62,654 nt of DNA from Candidatus Defluviicoccus seviourii. GTDB lineage: Bacteria; Pseudomonadota; Alphaproteobacteria; Rhodospirillales; Defluviicoccaceae. The notes beneath the pieces are model-generated. The model saw nothing but the letters and a program-made list of their open reading frames with translations, had not been told where the DNA came from and ran no database searches. Each line of letters begins with the position of its first letter. Position 1 is the first letter of the stretch. The stretch lies in the NCBI GenBank assembly GCA_900609035.2, contig UXAT02000013.1:1-62654 (forward strand), written 5' to 3'. Shown here one piece after another: positions 33,570 to 44,542 of the stretch. Position numbers and translations under genes: made by a program.

Positions 33570-34892
33570 CTAGAAATTTAGGTTTACAGCTCCTGCAGGT
33601 TCCAGTGGTTCGCGGTATTGGTTAGTCAATCCGCTCGTTCGCAACAAAACGCTATGCCATTCCTCGATCACACGATTTCTTGAGAAATTCGAATGATAGG
33701 AGCGAAAGGCGCGGTCTCCCAGAACTCGGAGCCACTGGCGATCGCGCAGCGAGGCTACCAAAGCGCCCGCAATTCGGTCCAAGGAATCTGCTGACAGCAC
33801 CCACCCCACCCCCAGTTCAGCCGTCCAACGGCCAACGCAACCCATGGGCGACCCGGAAGATAATACCGGCCGGCCAGCCGCAAGGGAACCAAAAAACTTG
33901 GATGGAACGACGATGCCCGACCACTCCGTCCTGAGGCTGACGAGGTGGATATCGGCTGCTTCAAGGTGTTTCTGCAGTTCTGCCTCGGGTGCGAGAGGGA
34001 GAAGGCGAATGTTGTGGTCGTCCTCTCGCAGTGCTGCCTTCAGTTCTGGAACGCGCATTCCAGCTACCGCGAAGGCGAACACGATGCCAGGGGTACGCTC
34101 CCTTAACAGCCGCGCCAGGGCGAGAAAATCGGCGAAATCGTGCGCGTGGCCGAGGTTGCCGGAATAGAGAAGCGCAAGGGACGCATCGCCAAATATCTGT
34201 TTCCGGACGACCGGATCCGGCTCACGAACACCTCCAGGCTCGACCAGCGCCCACGGGGTCAGCGTTACCGCCTCGCCGCGGGGCCGGTAGGTCGCCAACT
34301 TTTCGCGCATGCAGGGGCCAATGTCGACGCAGACGTCGAGGTAACGGTAGGTGAAACGTATCGCGCGCGCGCAGACGCGTGCGAGTATCGCCCGGCGGCC
34401 CGTGGGCTTATCGGCGGCGAGCGCATCGGGATAAAGATCGAAGCACCAGAAGATGACCCGGCTTGCAGGGCTGATTAGTTTCAGGAAGGGGAACAGGCAT
34501 TGCGAGAGCGGCGGGTCGCTGCCGACGATAAATGCCGCCGATCGCGGCATGCGAGCAACAGAAACAAGCCAAGCGGCGAGCAGCCACAGCGAATTGACGA
34601 GCCTGCCAGCGAAACTCCCTTGGGAAAAACCAGGCCGCCAGACCCGGACGATCTCAACACCGTTGCGGAACTCGCTGCCGGGGGAGAGCGATTGCGCCGG
34701 ATTCCTCCGCAAGCGATTGCTGGTGAGAATCACGGGCTGCCAGCCGCGCTCTGCTAACCCCTCGCACAGGTCGCCAAATAGCCGCGCGCTGACGACGTCA
34801 TCAGGATAATAGAAATGATAGAAAAAGCAAATGCGGCGGCCATTTCCGTCAGAGGCAGACGGCGCGAGAGGCAGTTTGCGGGCGAAATTCAT
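33570..34892 (-). CDS. WcaI-like glycosyltransferase, family 4
   Basis: A 440-residue GT-B enzyme. [22 protein letters not shown] is the N-lobe start of WcaI/fucosyltransferase-like proteins; [19 protein letters not shown] opens the C-lobe and [26 protein letters not shown] is the donor site. The ATG at 34892 overlaps the fcl stop as ATGA, so it is translated with the GDP-fucose genes and probably uses GDP-fucose or a related donor. That donor choice is inferred from coupling. Confidence 0.85.
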   Translation of the reverse strand: MNFARKLPLAPSASDGNGRRICFFYHFYYPDDVVSARLFGDLCEGLAERGWQPVILTSNRLRRNPAQSLSPGSEFRNGVEIVRVWRPGFSQGSFAGRLVNSLWLLAAWLVSVARMPRSAAFIVGSDPPLSQCLFPFLKLISPASRVIFWCFDLYPDALAADKPTGRRAILARVCARAIRFTYRYLDVCVDIGPCMREKLATYRPRGEAVTLTPWALVEPGGVREPDPVVRKQIFGDASLALLYSGNLGHAHDFADFLALARLLRERTPGIVFAFAVAGMRVPELKAALREDDHNIRLLPLAPEAELQKHLEAADIHLVSLRTEWSGIVVPSKFFGSLAAGRPVLSSGSPMGCVGRWTAELGVGWVLSADSLDRIAGALVASLRDRQWLRVLGDRAFRSYHSNFSRNRVIEEWHSVLLRTSGLTNQYREPLEPAGAVNLNF

Positions 34893-35845
34893 CTGCCCTC
34901 GCCCTGTTCCCAAAACCAGCGATAGCTCAGTTGCAGGCCCTCCTCCAGCGTCGTTCGCGCCTTCCAGCCAAGCGCCGCCAAGCGGTTGACATCCAAGAGC
35001 TTCCGCGGTGTGCCGTCGGGTTTGCTGGCATCGAAGACGAGCCGGCCCTCGAAGCCGACGACCTTCGCGACCATTTCCGCAAGCTCGGCGATAATGATGT
35101 CAGTGCCGGTGCCGATGTTGATGTGGTCTTCGCCGGAATAGGCTCGCATCACATGCACCACGGCATCGGCAAGATCATCGACATAGAGGAACTCGCGCCG
35201 GGGCGTCCCCGTACCCCAGATCTCAACCTCCGACGCGCCCGTCACCTTCGCTTGGTGAAACTTGGCGATCAGCGCCGGCACCACATGGCTTGAGGCGAGG
35301 TCGAAGTTGTCACCGGGGCCGTAGAGATTGGTCGGCATGACCGAGATGAAGTCGCAGCCGTATTGGCGTTGGTAGGCCTGGCAAAGCTTGATACCGGCGA
35401 TCTTGGCGATGGCGTACCACTGGTTGGTCGGCTCAAGCGGACCGGTCAGGAGCGCGTCTTCCGACATCGGTTGCGGCGCCAGGCGCGGATAGATGCAGGA
35501 CGAACCCAGGAACAAGAGCTTCTCGACGCCACAGCGATAAGCACCCTCGATGATGTTCGCCTCGATCGCCAGGTTGTCGTACAGGAACTCGGCCGGGCGG
35601 GTGTCGTTCGCAAGAATGCCGCCGACCGTCGCGGCGGCGAGGAAGATCGCCTGCGGCCGGTTGGTTGCCAGCCAGGCTTCCGTTTCTGCTTGGCGGCGCA
35701 GGTCGACCGCCGCGCGCTCGACCGTCAGCACCTCACACGCCTCGCGCGTCAGCCGGCGCACGATGGCCGAGCCCACCATGCCACGGTGACCGGCGACCCA
35801 CACCCGCTTGCCGGTAAGGTCGTAAGGCAGCGCGTTAACCGTCAT
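34889..35845 (-). CDS. fcl: GDP-L-fucose synthase
   Basis: A 318-residue epimerase-reductase. [21 protein letters not shown] is the NADP-binding fold; [16 protein letters not shown] and [13 protein letters not shown] carry the catalytic Ser, Tyr and Lys; [13 protein letters not shown] and [19 protein letters not shown] follow. It makes GDP-L-fucose from the gmd product. It overlaps gmd by 11 bp and the next glycosyltransferase by four, so all are one operon. Confidence 0.95.
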   Translation of the reverse strand: MTVNALPYDLTGKRVWVAGHRGMVGSAIVRRLTREACEVLTVERAAVDLRRQAETEAWLATNRPQAIFLAAATVGGILANDTRPAEFLYDNLAIEANIIEGAYRCGVEKLLFLGSSCIYPRLAPQPMSEDALLTGPLEPTNQWYAIAKIAGIKLCQAYQRQYGCDFISVMPTNLYGPGDNFDLASSHVVPALIAKFHQAKVTGASEVEIWGTGTPRREFLYVDDLADAVVHVMRAYSGEDHINIGTGTDIIIAELAEMVAKVVGFEGRLVFDASKPDGTPRKLLDVNRLAALGWKARTTLEEGLQLSYRWFWEQGEGR

Positions 35846-36896
35846 TGTGCTTTCCGGCGCTTCGCATCGCGGTCAGGTCAGTTTTCACCATTTCGCGGAC
35901 CAGATCCTCGAAGGTCGTCTTGTGGTGCCAGCCGAGGACGCGATGGGCCTTCGACGCGTCGCCACACAAATGATCGACTTCGGTCGGCCGGAAGTAGTCC
36001 GGGTCGATCTCGACCAAGAGCTGGCCGCTGCGGACGTCAACGCCTTTCTCGTCGACGCCTCTTCCCTCCCAAGCGATGGTTCGATCGACGACCGCGAACG
36101 CCCGCTCCACGAACGCGCGCACCGAGTAAGTTTGTTCGGTCGCCAGCACATAATCGTCGGGCTTGTCCTGCTGAAGGATCCGCCACATGCCCTCGACGTA
36201 GTCGCGCGCGTGCCCCCAGTCCCGCTTGGCGTCGAGATTGCCCAGATAGAGCCGGTCCTGCAACCCCAGCGCGATGGCCGCGACGCCGCGGCTGATCTTG
36301 CGGGTCACGAAAGTCTCGCCGCGGGTCGGCCCCTCGTGATTGAAAAGGATGCCATTGGATGCGTGCAGGCCGTAGGCCTCACGGTAGTTGACGGTGATCC
36401 AGTAGGCATAGAGCTTGGCGGCCGCATAAGGGCTGCGCGGCCGGAACGGCGTCCGTTCGCTCTGTGGCGGCGGCGAGCTGCCATAGAGCTCCGAGGTTGA
36501 GGCCTGGTAGAAGCGGGTCTTGCCACCGAGATTGAGGATGCGCATTGCCTCCAGGAGCCTGAGCGCGCCGATGCCGTCAGCGTTGGCGGTATATTCCGGC
36601 GTCTCGAAGCTGACCTGCACGTGGCTCTGGGCAGCGAGATTATAGATCTCGTCCGGCTGGACCTGCTGAACGATGCGGATCAGGTTGGTCGCGTCGGTGA
36701 GGTCGCCATAGTGCATGAAAAACCGCGCGCCCGGCTCGTGCGGATCGACGTAGAGATGATCGACGCGGCCGGTATTGAACGAGGATGCGCGCCGCTTGAT
36801 CCCGTGCACCACATAGCCCTTGCTCAGCAGCAGCTCAGCAAGGAAGGCGCCGTCCTGGCCGGTGATGCCGGTGATCAGAGCGACCTTCGTCGTCAC
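35835..36896 (-). CDS. gmd: GDP-mannose 4,6-dehydratase
   Basis: About 353 residues. [20 protein letters not shown] is the NAD(P)-binding loop; [31 protein letters not shown] and [13 protein letters not shown] contain the catalytic Thr, Tyr and Lys. It converts GDP-mannose to GDP-4-keto-6-deoxymannose, the first step to GDP-fucose. A GTG at 36896 with GAGGGGG upstream was chosen; ATG 36938 is the alternative. The GDP-mannose supply genes (manA/B/C) are not in the window. Confidence 0.95.
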   Translation of the reverse strand: MTTKVALITGITGQDGAFLAELLLSKGYVVHGIKRRASSFNTGRVDHLYVDPHEPGARFFMHYGDLTDATNLIRIVQQVQPDEIYNLAAQSHVQVSFETPEYTANADGIGALRLLEAMRILNLGGKTRFYQASTSELYGSSPPPQSERTPFRPRSPYAAAKLYAYWITVNYREAYGLHASNGILFNHEGPTRGETFVTRKISRGVAAIALGLQDRLYLGNLDAKRDWGHARDYVEGMWRILQQDKPDDYVLATEQTYSVRAFVERAFAVVDRTIAWEGRGVDEKGVDVRSGQLLVEIDPDYFRPTEVDHLCGDASKAHRVLGWHHKTTFEDLVREMVKTDLTAMRSAGKHNDG

Positions 36897-37010
36897 GATT
36901 TCCCCCTCTTTCGCAGTCGTCGCGTCCATTAACGACAACGCTTCGCCGGTGCGCCACCCCCGTTCGTGTGCCCGCGGATGCTGCGCAATGGGACGCGCGG
37001 CAAGTAGGAG

Positions 37011-37865
37011 CTAAATGCTCTGGCCGAGGACATGCACCGGTGCGGCGCCCCGTAGCCGAGCCATCACTGACTCGACATCACGCACATACAGTTGGTTCGA
37101 CGCCTCGTCGCGCTGCCGTGCGAGATCGAGCTCCCGTCGAAACGGATCATACTGCAGCCGCACCAAACCATACACGCGCAGCAAATCCGCCGCAATGCTT
37201 GTAACCGTTTCGATCGCGACGACCTTTAGTTCGTCTCGACGCAAGACCTCAGCTGCGCCCTCGAGAACTTGATCCTCAAAGCCCTCGACATCGAGCTTTA
37301 GCATCGTCGGCGCATGGCCGGCGAAAGCTTGATCAAGCGTTGTCACGGGCACCTCGCGAACGTCCGAATCGGCATCCGATACGACCCTATTCATGGTATC
37401 CCGTCCGCGCGTGAGGAGCACAGTCCCCGACCCAGCGCCCGCAGCCGCCTCTATAACTCTGACGCTATCCTGCAAACCGTTCAACGAAATGTTTCGCTTG
37501 AGCTTCGCAACGGTCGTCGGGTCCGGCTCGAATGCAACGGTTTCAGCACCTGCAACCCCCGAGGCCAGAACTGTGTAGCTTCCGACGTTCGCGCCAACGT
37601 TACCGAAGAGGTCGCCGGGGCGGAGGAAATGCAGCACGAACAGCATGTCCACCGCTTCGTGCGAACCTGCGTAGATGTTGCCCGTAAAGCCTGTCATGCC
37701 CCGATGCGCGGCGAACTTCGTGCCCTTGAGCCAGCCGACCACCACTTCGTCCCTGAGCCTGCTTCGCAGCTGCCAAAGGATGACCCGGATCCAAGCGCCT
37801 GCTGGGTCTCGCCGCGTCAACGGGTGCTGACGAAAAAACTCATGAAGGCGGAGAAGAATCATCAT
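37011..37865 (-). CDS. FkbM-family methyltransferase
   Basis: A 284-residue enzyme. FLRPGDLFGNVGANVGSYTVLAS is motif I of FkbM-type methyltransferases (usually D-x-GAN); EAVAFEPDPTTVAKLKRNISLN follows with the acidic ribose-binding Glu, and MLKLDVEGFEDQVLEGA is the family hallmark. It probably O-methylates a sugar. ATG 37865 was chosen over upstream starts. It precedes gmd on the same strand with a 114-bp gap. Confidence 0.87.
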   Translation of the reverse strand: MMILLRLHEFFRQHPLTRRDPAGAWIRVILWQLRSRLRDEVVVGWLKGTKFAAHRGMTGFTGNIYAGSHEAVDMLFVLHFLRPGDLFGNVGANVGSYTVLASGVAGAETVAFEPDPTTVAKLKRNISLNGLQDSVRVIEAAAGAGSGTVLLTRGRDTMNRVVSDADSDVREVPVTTLDQAFAGHAPTMLKLDVEGFEDQVLEGAAEVLRRDELKVVAIETVTSIAADLLRVYGLVRLQYDPFRRELDLARQRDEASNQLYVRDVESVMARLRGAAPVHVLGQSI

Positions 37866-38375
37866 GCGTTCGGATCCCCGTAAGGAATTTCGCGTAGAAC
37901 TGTAGCCGAACCGAGCCCTCCCAAGTAAGGGACAACCAGGGATTGTTCGCCTCTGGGGCCGTTGCGCGGGATGCTTCAAGCGCCACTTTCCACCGACAAC
38001 GCAGCAGACAACTTCCTTAAGGCCAACTTAATTCAGTCGATTGGGGGCGAGACTTAAACGATCACTCGACTGGAGAGGCATTCTTGGTCATCGCGTAAAT
38101 TTGTAAGCTACGCGCGGCGCGTTTGACCCTCGACGCGCTCGCCCTTACTGGGTTTCAAGCGTGGAAAAGGTTAATGCTAGTCTATCGATCCGATCCTTAA
38201 TTACAATCGTGATTCTGGAGATTATGCTGTGACGATCGGCATTATGGCAACATCAAGAACCTAGCCCAATTTTCGATATTGTCACAACCAGCTTGGCCTT
38301 CACAGCCATTCGGCTACTTTTACATCCACGAACGGCCACATAACCAGAGCTGAGCACGCAGCGCAACGTCGAACG
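37866..38375. other. Gap with no recognised gene
   Basis: 510 bp between the FkbM gene and an ISAs1 remnant. I see no credible frame. It likely contains the promoter for the leftward fkbM-gmd-fcl operon and debris from the insertion event. Confidence 0.35.
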
Positions 38376-39006
38376 GTGATGGCGCCCCGCAACAGCGGAG
38401 CACCTCGCGCGCGCAACGCGGGTACGCGATGCCGGTGGATGCTTTTCGCGCGCGGCGGCGATTATCTGTTCGCGCTCAAGGACAACCGACCAGCGATCCG
38501 GGCCGAGGTGGAGACGTTCTTCGCCGATCCCGAAGTCGCCGTTCACCGGTGCGAGACCACCGACGCCGACCACGGCCGCATCGAAGTGCGCCAGCACGCC
38601 GTCAGCCACGACGTCGCCTGGCTCGCCTCCGACCGCCGCTTTGCCGACGAGGCGGCGATGCCAAGCCTCGCCGCTATAGCCATGGTCGAGGCAGAAGTCG
38701 AGCGCGATGGCCGCACCATCACGAGCCGGCAGTACCATCTCCTCCGCGGCGCTGACGCCCGAGCGCTTCGCCGCCACCGTCCGCGCCCACTGGACGATCG
38801 AGAACGGCGGCCATTGGGGCCTCGACACCGTCTTCGACGAGGACCGGGCCCGAAACCGCAAGGACCACGGCGCCGAAAACCTCGCCGTCATCCGCAAACT
38901 CGCCCTCAACGTCCTCAAACGCGCCCGACCTGACATCTCCATCCGCCGCAAACGCTCCGGATGGTCCGACGCCTTCGCAAGATCCATCATCGGCCAAATG
39001 CGATGA
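38376..39006 (+). pseudogene. ISAs1-family transposase remnant
   Basis: The C-terminal half of an ISAs1-type transposase in two frames. Frame one has GGDYLFALKDNRPAIRAEV, then HGRIEVRQHAVSHDVAWLASDRR; the frame shifts near 38740; frame two has LTPERFAATVRAHWTIENGGHWGLD and HGAENLAVIRKLALNVLKRA. The N-terminal half is absent. It is a dead remnant lying against a broken glycosyltransferase. Confidence 0.85.
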
Positions 39007-39254
39007 CCCTGGGGGCCGCCAACGCCGGTCTTGACATCGAGCCCGAAAAAGTGGACGACACCGCTGCGGCAATTTGCCGGCTCGCCGACGACCACGGGCT
39101 TTATCAGCGGATGAACGCAGGGAGCCCAGTCTACATGCGGGGGCGTTTAGACGGGCGCAAGCTTACAGCGCACCTTTTCGAACTGATCGAAAACCTCGTT
39201 GCAAAGCGACGGTCTTGGCCATCTGCGCTGGCCAAAACCGATTGCCGGCCGTAG
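39007..39254 (+). pseudogene. C-terminal fragment of a family 4 glycosyltransferase
   Basis: The frame reads AGLDIEPEKVDDTAAAICRLADDHGLYQRM, then LDGRKLTAHLFELIENLV, which is the tail of a GT4 enzyme (EPEKVDELAAAI-type). It follows directly on the ISAs1 remnant in the same frame, so the insertion or a deletion removed the first three quarters. The gene is not functional. Confidence 0.65.
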
Positions 39255-39301
39255 GCTGGCGCTGGTCCGAGGTAATCCTTGTCGTCGCGTGAAGGGGGGA
39301 A

Positions 39302-40441
39302 ATGCGGATCCTCAGCGTATTTGGAACCAGGCCGGAAGCGATTAAGATGGCGCCGGTCGTCCTCGCGCTCGCAGCCGCTGCCGGCATCGAGTCGCGCGTC
39401 TGCGTCACCGGCCAGCACCGTGCGATGCTGGACCAGGTGCTGGCGCTGTTCGCCATCGTGCCCGACTACGATCTTGCGGTGATGCAGACGAACCAGGGCC
39501 TGACCGACATCACGACCGCGGTGCTGAAAGGCCTCGACCCCGTGCTTGCCGATTCACGCCCCGATCGCGTGCTGGTCCACGGCGATACCACGACCAGCTT
39601 TGCCGCCTCGCTCGCGGCCTTTTACCGGCGCATCCCGGTGGGGCACGTCGAAGCGGGCTTACGCACCGGCAACATCTATGCGCCCTGGCCGGAGGAGATG
39701 AACCGCAGGCTTGCCGACGCGATCGCTGACCTGCACTTCGCGCCGACCGAGCGCGCGCAGGCGAACCTTCTGGCGGAAGCGGCTGCGGCCGACCGGGTGA
39801 TGGTCACCGGCAACACCGTCATCGACGCCCTCTTGCGCGTGGTCGATCGCATCCGCCATGACGCGCCGCTGCGCCAAGGGCTCGATCGCCGGTTCGACAA
39901 CCTCGCGTCGGGCTGCAAGCCACATCAGCCAAAGCTGATCCTGGTTACCGGACATCGGCGGGAGAATTTCGGTGACGGCTTCGAGCGCATTTGCCGGGCG
40001 CTGGCGCGGCTCGCCGAGCGCGACGATGTCGAGATCCTCTATCCCGTTCACCTCAATCCTAACGTGCAAGGGCCGGTGATGCGCATTCTCGGCCAGTGGC
40101 CACGCGTCCATCTGATCGATCCGGTCGATTATCTCACCTTCGTCTATCTGATGGACCGGGCACACGTGATCATCACCGACTCCGGTGGTATCCAGGAGGA
40201 AGCGCCGTCGCTCGGCAAGCCGGTGCTGGTGATGCGCGAGACGACCGAGCGGCCGGAAGCAGTCGAGGCCGGCACGGTGCGCCTCGTCGGCACCGATGAG
40301 AATCTCATAGTACGCGAGGCCGAACGGCTGCTCGACGATGCGGAAGCCTATGCGGCAATGGCGCGCGCCCACAATCCCTACGGTGACGGCCACGCCGCAG
40401 AGCGGATCGTGGCGACGCTTCGCGCCGCTGCCTCGACGTAG
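39302..40441 (+). CDS. wecB: UDP-N-acetylglucosamine 2-epimerase
   Basis: A 379-residue enzyme. [20 protein letters not shown] is the family opening; [58 protein letters not shown] and [20 protein letters not shown] are all conserved. It interconverts UDP-GlcNAc and UDP-ManNAc. The ATG at 39302 follows GGGGGGAA. The oxidising partner wecC survives only as a fragment on the other strand, so UDP-ManNAcA is not made from this locus alone. Confidence 0.95.
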   Translation: MRILSVFGTRPEAIKMAPVVLALAAAAGIESRVCVTGQHRAMLDQVLALFAIVPDYDLAVMQTNQGLTDITTAVLKGLDPVLADSRPDRVLVHGDTTTSFAASLAAFYRRIPVGHVEAGLRTGNIYAPWPEEMNRRLADAIADLHFAPTERAQANLLAEAAAADRVMVTGNTVIDALLRVVDRIRHDAPLRQGLDRRFDNLASGCKPHQPKLILVTGHRRENFGDGFERICRALARLAERDDVEILYPVHLNPNVQGPVMRILGQWPRVHLIDPVDYLTFVYLMDRAHVIITDSGGIQEEAPSLGKPVLVMRETTERPEAVEAGTVRLVGTDENLIVREAERLLDDAEAYAAMARAHNPYGDGHAAERIVATLRAAAST

Positions 40442-40674
40442 CTCAAGTCCGGCGCGAGGCTAGCGCGCAGGTTGCCCGACTGCACCGCGGACTTCACGAG
40501 GATGTCGAGATCTGGCTCGACGATATGGATGCGGCCACTGTTGATCGTCTCGACTACGTCCGCCGAGACATCAACCCCCACCACCTGATAGCCCTTGGTG
40601 CCCAGGAGCGAAGCGGTCGGCAGGCCGATGTAGCCGAGGCCGAGGACGCAGACTTTGCGACGTTGTTGGTTCAT
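40439..40674 (-). pseudogene. wecC: N-terminal fragment of UDP-ManNAc dehydrogenase
   Basis: MNQQRRKVCVLGLGYIGLPT starts the NAD-binding fold of UDP-N-acetylmannosamine dehydrogenase; VVGVDVSADVVETINSG and VEPDLDILVKSAVQSGNL follow. Similarity stops at about residue 75, exactly where the convergent wecB ends. The catalytic cysteine domain is missing. A deletion joining wecB to wecC is likely. Confidence 0.8.
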
Positions 40675-40875
40675 ATCCCCCTCTCGCGGTCGTCCGCCGC
40701 GGGCACCCTGAATGGTTGAGGGGATAGCACGAAGGCGCTTGCGAGAGAAGCGTCCGTTGCTAATCGCCTGCGAGCCTTGTCACTGGTGACAGCCGCCCCG
40801 GGAGCCAATCTGTTACCCCTGTGTTACCCCGGCGCCTGCCGATATTTGCTTTTTCCTGCTAACCTCTTGATTTTG

Positions 40876-40951
<76 letters not shown>

Positions 40952-41526
40952 GATCAAGGGAGTACCTTGTCGCCAGCCCCGTCTCTGCACCGATTTCGCG
41001 CCGATACCGACGAGGCCGGAAGGCGGCACCGGTCCACCACGCGACGGCGCCGCTGCTCTTATAGTGAACTCTCTCGCTCGTTGCCAGCCATCTGTCGGTA
41101 TCCGGCCCAGCAATGTTACGGGCATGTTCCACAGATCCAGCAGCCAGATCCAGCACCAAGTGTCTCACGGCAGGCTTTGCGGTCCGCGGCCATGGCGAGC
41201 GCGGCCTGCCGCAACCGGCACCTTCGTCCGCCAGCTCTTACGGATCAGCCGATCCTGTGCGCGCGAAGGAGACAGGCCACAGGACCGGAGTGTGGCACCG
41301 AAAGCGCCAACGCCGCCAAGCCCTCGGTCGTTGCTGCCGGCGCAATGCGGACTTGCGCCCACGCGGGGATAGTGCTGAAACTGTTTTTTGGAAGTCCGGG
41401 CACGGCTGAAAACGGTGCGGATAGGGTCGGAGGCAACCGGACGCTCGGTTTTTGCATGCAAACTGGCCTCCGGACTGCGGTCGGCAGGCAGCCGAAGTCC
41501 TCGCCGATGGCGATCGTGGATGGGAA
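40952..41526. other. Gap between tRNA-Lys and the ClC gene
   Basis: 575 bp without a supported gene. Short frames on both strands overlap each other and lack ribosome sites or family features. The promoters of the tRNA (leftward) and the ClC gene (rightward) should lie here. Confidence 0.35.
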
Positions 41527-43371
41527 ATGGCCCCACCTCGCAAAGAACCTGCCCCTGAGGCGGAACACGAGTCGTTGAGCACCGCAAAGGCGGTGGCAGA
41601 GCAGGAGCCGCCGCTGCTCGGCCTATGGACGATGTGCGGACTAGCACTCGCCATGGGTATCGTTACCGGCGCGGGCGCCGTGCTTTTTCGCGCCCTGATC
41701 GGCCTCATCCACAATGTGCTGTTCCTCGGCGAGTTCTCCTTCGCCTACGAAGCCAACTTGTTCACCCCACCCTCGCCCTGGGGGATCTGGGTCATCGCTG
41801 TGCCGGTGATCGGTTCCGTTCTTGTCACCTTTGTCGTCAATACCTTCGCGCCGGAAGCGAAGGGACACGGCGTCCCGGAGGTGATGGATGCGATTTACTA
41901 CAAGGGCGGCGTAATTCGTCCCGTCGTTGCCGTGGCCAAGTCGGTGGCTTCGGCGTTGTCTATAGGGAGCGGCGCTGCCGTCGGGCGCGAAGGCCCCATC
42001 ATCCAGATCGGATCGGCGTTGGGCTCGACTCTTGGACAACTCCTACCAATGCGCGCCGCGCAACGCATCGTGCTGGTCGCAGCCGGCGCCGGCGCGGGCA
42101 TCGCCGCCACGTTCAACACGCCGATCGGCGGTGTGATGTTCGCAGTCGAACTGCTGTTGCCGGAGGTCAGCGTCGACACGTTTCTGCCCGTAGCGTTGGG
42201 AACTGGCAGCGCCACCTTCTTTGGACAGCTCTTCTTCGGCCCCCAGCCGGCCTTCACGGTGCCGATGGACTTGGCTTCGCTTCCCAACGAGCCACGCAGC
42301 GCGCTGACGCTGTTACTGTACGCAGTGCTCGGCGTCCTTACCGGCGTCGCCGCCGCCCTGTTTGTCCGCGGCCTCCACTGGGCCGAGGACCTTTTCAATC
42401 ACATTCCGGGAAGTTACCTGCGCCATGCGACTGGCATGCTCCTGGTCGGAACGTTGCTTTACCTTCTGTTGATCAATGCCGGCCACTACTTCGTCGGTGG
42501 GGTTGGTTATGCGACGATCCAGGCAATCTTGGCAGACAACTTGACGGGGGCTGGCTTCCTTTTGCTGCTGTTCGCCTGCAAACTGCTCGCCACGAGCGTA
42601 AGTCTTGGGTCGGGGGCGTCGGGCGGCATCTTTTCGCCTTCGCTGTTCATGGGGGCCACGCTCGGAGCAGGATTCGCCGCTGCCGTCGATGCGCTGCTGC
42701 CAGGATTGGGCTTGAGCATCCCCGCCTTCGCGATGGTGGGGATGGGCGCGATGGTCGGCGGCGGCACGGGGGCTGCGATGACCGCAGTCACCATGATCTT
42801 CGAGATGACGCGTGACTACAACATTGTGCTGCCGATGATCATTGCGGTTGCGATCAGCCTCGGTGTGCGCCGCATCCTCTCGCTCCCCAACATCTACACC
42901 ATCAAACTGCGGCGGCGGGGCCATCCCATTCCGCGGGCGCTGCACGCCAATCTGTTCCTGGTGCGCAGTGCGCGCGACATCATGCTGCAGGACTTCGCGA
43001 TACTGGACGCCTCGACCACCTTTGCTTCCTTCCTGCAGATGTCTGAAAGCGCCGGGGGGCTGCGCCATGTCATCGTGACGCGCGATGCTCGCATCATCGG
43101 TGTCTTGCGGATCAACACCGACATGCGCCGGGCGGTCGGTGCGGCTGGCGCGGATGTTACCTTGGGCGAGCTGGCAAGCAGCGACTTCACCGTGGTCCGT
43201 GAAGATCTCGCCGTTTTCGACGTGATCACGCGCATGCGCCGCAGGAACACCCCGACGGTGCTGGTCATTCCGCGTGCGCAGTCGTCGGAACCGAATAAGG
43301 TCCTGGGTGTCATTACCAAGGAACATATTGCTGACAGCGTCGCGAGCAGCGTCGGCCTCTATCCTGGCTGA
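41527..43371 (+). CDS. ClC-family chloride channel/antiporter with CBS domains
   Basis: A 614-residue membrane protein with about ten ClC helices. GHGVPEVMDAIYYKGG, GSGAAVGREGPIIQIGSALG and GSGASGGIFSPSLFMGATLG are the ion-path motifs; the Glu in GREGP is the gating Glu of Cl-/H+ exchangers. The last 150 residues form a paired CBS region (ARDIMLQDFAILDASTTFASFL; HVIVTRDARIIGVLRINTDMR). The ATG at 41527 was chosen; an upstream start at 41452 is possible. It is convergent with the rodA gene, 28 bp away. Confidence 0.92.
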   Translation: MAPPRKEPAPEAEHESLSTAKAVAEQEPPLLGLWTMCGLALAMGIVTGAGAVLFRALIGLIHNVLFLGEFSFAYEANLFTPPSPWGIWVIAVPVIGSVLVTFVVNTFAPEAKGHGVPEVMDAIYYKGGVIRPVVAVAKSVASALSIGSGAAVGREGPIIQIGSALGSTLGQLLPMRAAQRIVLVAAGAGAGIAATFNTPIGGVMFAVELLLPEVSVDTFLPVALGTGSATFFGQLFFGPQPAFTVPMDLASLPNEPRSALTLLLYAVLGVLTGVAAALFVRGLHWAEDLFNHIPGSYLRHATGMLLVGTLLYLLLINAGHYFVGGVGYATIQAILADNLTGAGFLLLLFACKLLATSVSLGSGASGGIFSPSLFMGATLGAGFAAAVDALLPGLGLSIPAFAMVGMGAMVGGGTGAAMTAVTMIFEMTRDYNIVLPMIIAVAISLGVRRILSLPNIYTIKLRRRGHPIPRALHANLFLVRSARDIMLQDFAILDASTTFASFLQMSESAGGLRHVIVTRDARIIGVLRINTDMRRAVGAAGADVTLGELASSDFTVVREDLAVFDVITRMRRRNTPTVLVIPRAQSSEPNKVLGVITKEHIADSVASSVGLYPG

Positions 43372-43399
43372 TGCCAAGTACAGAAGCCACCTCCCCCGT

Positions 43400-44542
43400 T
43401 CAATCACCCCACGAATGGCGGCCGATCTGCACGTCGCGGTGAACGTGCACCGAGAGCACGAGGCCAAAGCCGAGCATGACGCCCAGCATGGCCGTCCCGC
43501 CGTAGGAGACCAGCGGCAGCGGCACGCCCACCACCGGGATCAGTCCCATCACCATCGCCAGATTGATGAACACGTAGAGAAAGAAGGTCGTCGTCACGCC
43601 AATCGCCAATAGCCGGCTGAACTGGTTGCGCGCCCTGAGCGCGATCGCCACGCACGAGCCGACCACCGCCGCAAACACCGCCAGCAGCGTCAGCGTCCCG
43701 ACCAGCCCGAACTCCTCCGCAAACATCGTGAAGATGAAGTCGGTATGTTTCTCGGGCAAAAAATTGAGGTGGCTTTGCGTGCCGTGCAGGTAGCCCTTGC
43801 CGAACAGACCGCCCGAACCGAGCGCAATCTTCGACTGGGTGATGTGGTAGCCGGCGCCCAAAGGGTCGCGATCGGGATCAAGGAACGTGAGCAGCCGCGC
43901 CCGCTGGTAGTCATGCAGGAACTGCCATGCGACCGGCAGCGCACCCATCACCGCTGCCATCCCCAAACCGACGATCCACAGGCTGAGACCGGCGGCAAAG
44001 ATCACCGCGCCACCGCCCGCAAGCAGCATCACGGCCGTTCCGAGATCCGGCTGTTTGAGGATCAGGAGCGTCGGCACTCCCACCATCACCAGCGGCAGCA
44101 GCACCATCACCGGTCGTCGCACCTGTTCCGGATTGAGGCCGTGGTAGTAGCGCGCAAGTGCCAAGACGAGGGCAAGTTTCATCAGCTCCGAGGGCTGGAC
44201 GTTGATGACCCCGAGATCGACCCAACGTTGAGCGCCCATCCCGATCGTACCCGATACCTCCACCACAGCCAGCAGGAGGAGGACACCGAGGTAAAGGGCA
44301 TAGGCATTGCGCAACCAAAAGCGGATGTCGGTCAGCGCCACCAACAGCATCAGCCCCAGCGCGACGGCAAACCGCAAGGCATGCCGGCCGGCCCACGGCG
44401 CCAGGGCGCCGTCCGCCGCCGAGTACAGCATGACGCTGCCAATCGCCGCCAGAAGACACAGCAACGCCACCAATGACCAACGGACGTGGCCGATCTTGTG
44501 CCAAATGGTCGGCGTCGCGTGAGCCTGCAGGCTAAAGCGCAC
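43400..44542 (-). CDS. rodA: Rod-shape peptidoglycan polymerase RodA
   Basis: A 380-residue SEDS-family glycosyltransferase with about ten membrane helices. GAQRWVDLGVINVQPSELMKLALVLALARY holds the conserved WVDLG and QPSE segments; the region near KIALGSGGLFGKGYLHGTQSHLNFLPEKHTDFIF is the catalytic-loop hallmark. It polymerises lipid II in wall elongation with PBP2. It overlaps mrdA by 11 bp and is the last gene of the mre operon. Confidence 0.96.
   Translation of the reverse strand: MRFSLQAHATPTIWHKIGHVRWSLVALLCLLAAIGSVMLYSAADGALAPWAGRHALRFAVALGLMLLVALTDIRFWLRNAYALYLGVLLLLAVVEVSGTIGMGAQRWVDLGVINVQPSELMKLALVLALARYYHGLNPEQVRRPVMVLLPLVMVGVPTLLILKQPDLGTAVMLLAGGGAVIFAAGLSLWIVGLGMAAVMGALPVAWQFLHDYQRARLLTFLDPDRDPLGAGYHITQSKIALGSGGLFGKGYLHGTQSHLNFLPEKHTDFIFTMFAEEFGLVGTLTLLAVFAAVVGSCVAIALRARNQFSRLLAIGVTTTFFLYVFINLAMVMGLIPVVGVPLPLVSYGGTAMLGVMLGFGLVLSVHVHRDVQIGRHSWGD

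Noticed and set aside
38253..39095. Minus-strand frame of 280 codons
   Set aside because: It is the shadow of the ISAs1 transposase remnant, which has clear family motifs on the plus strand.
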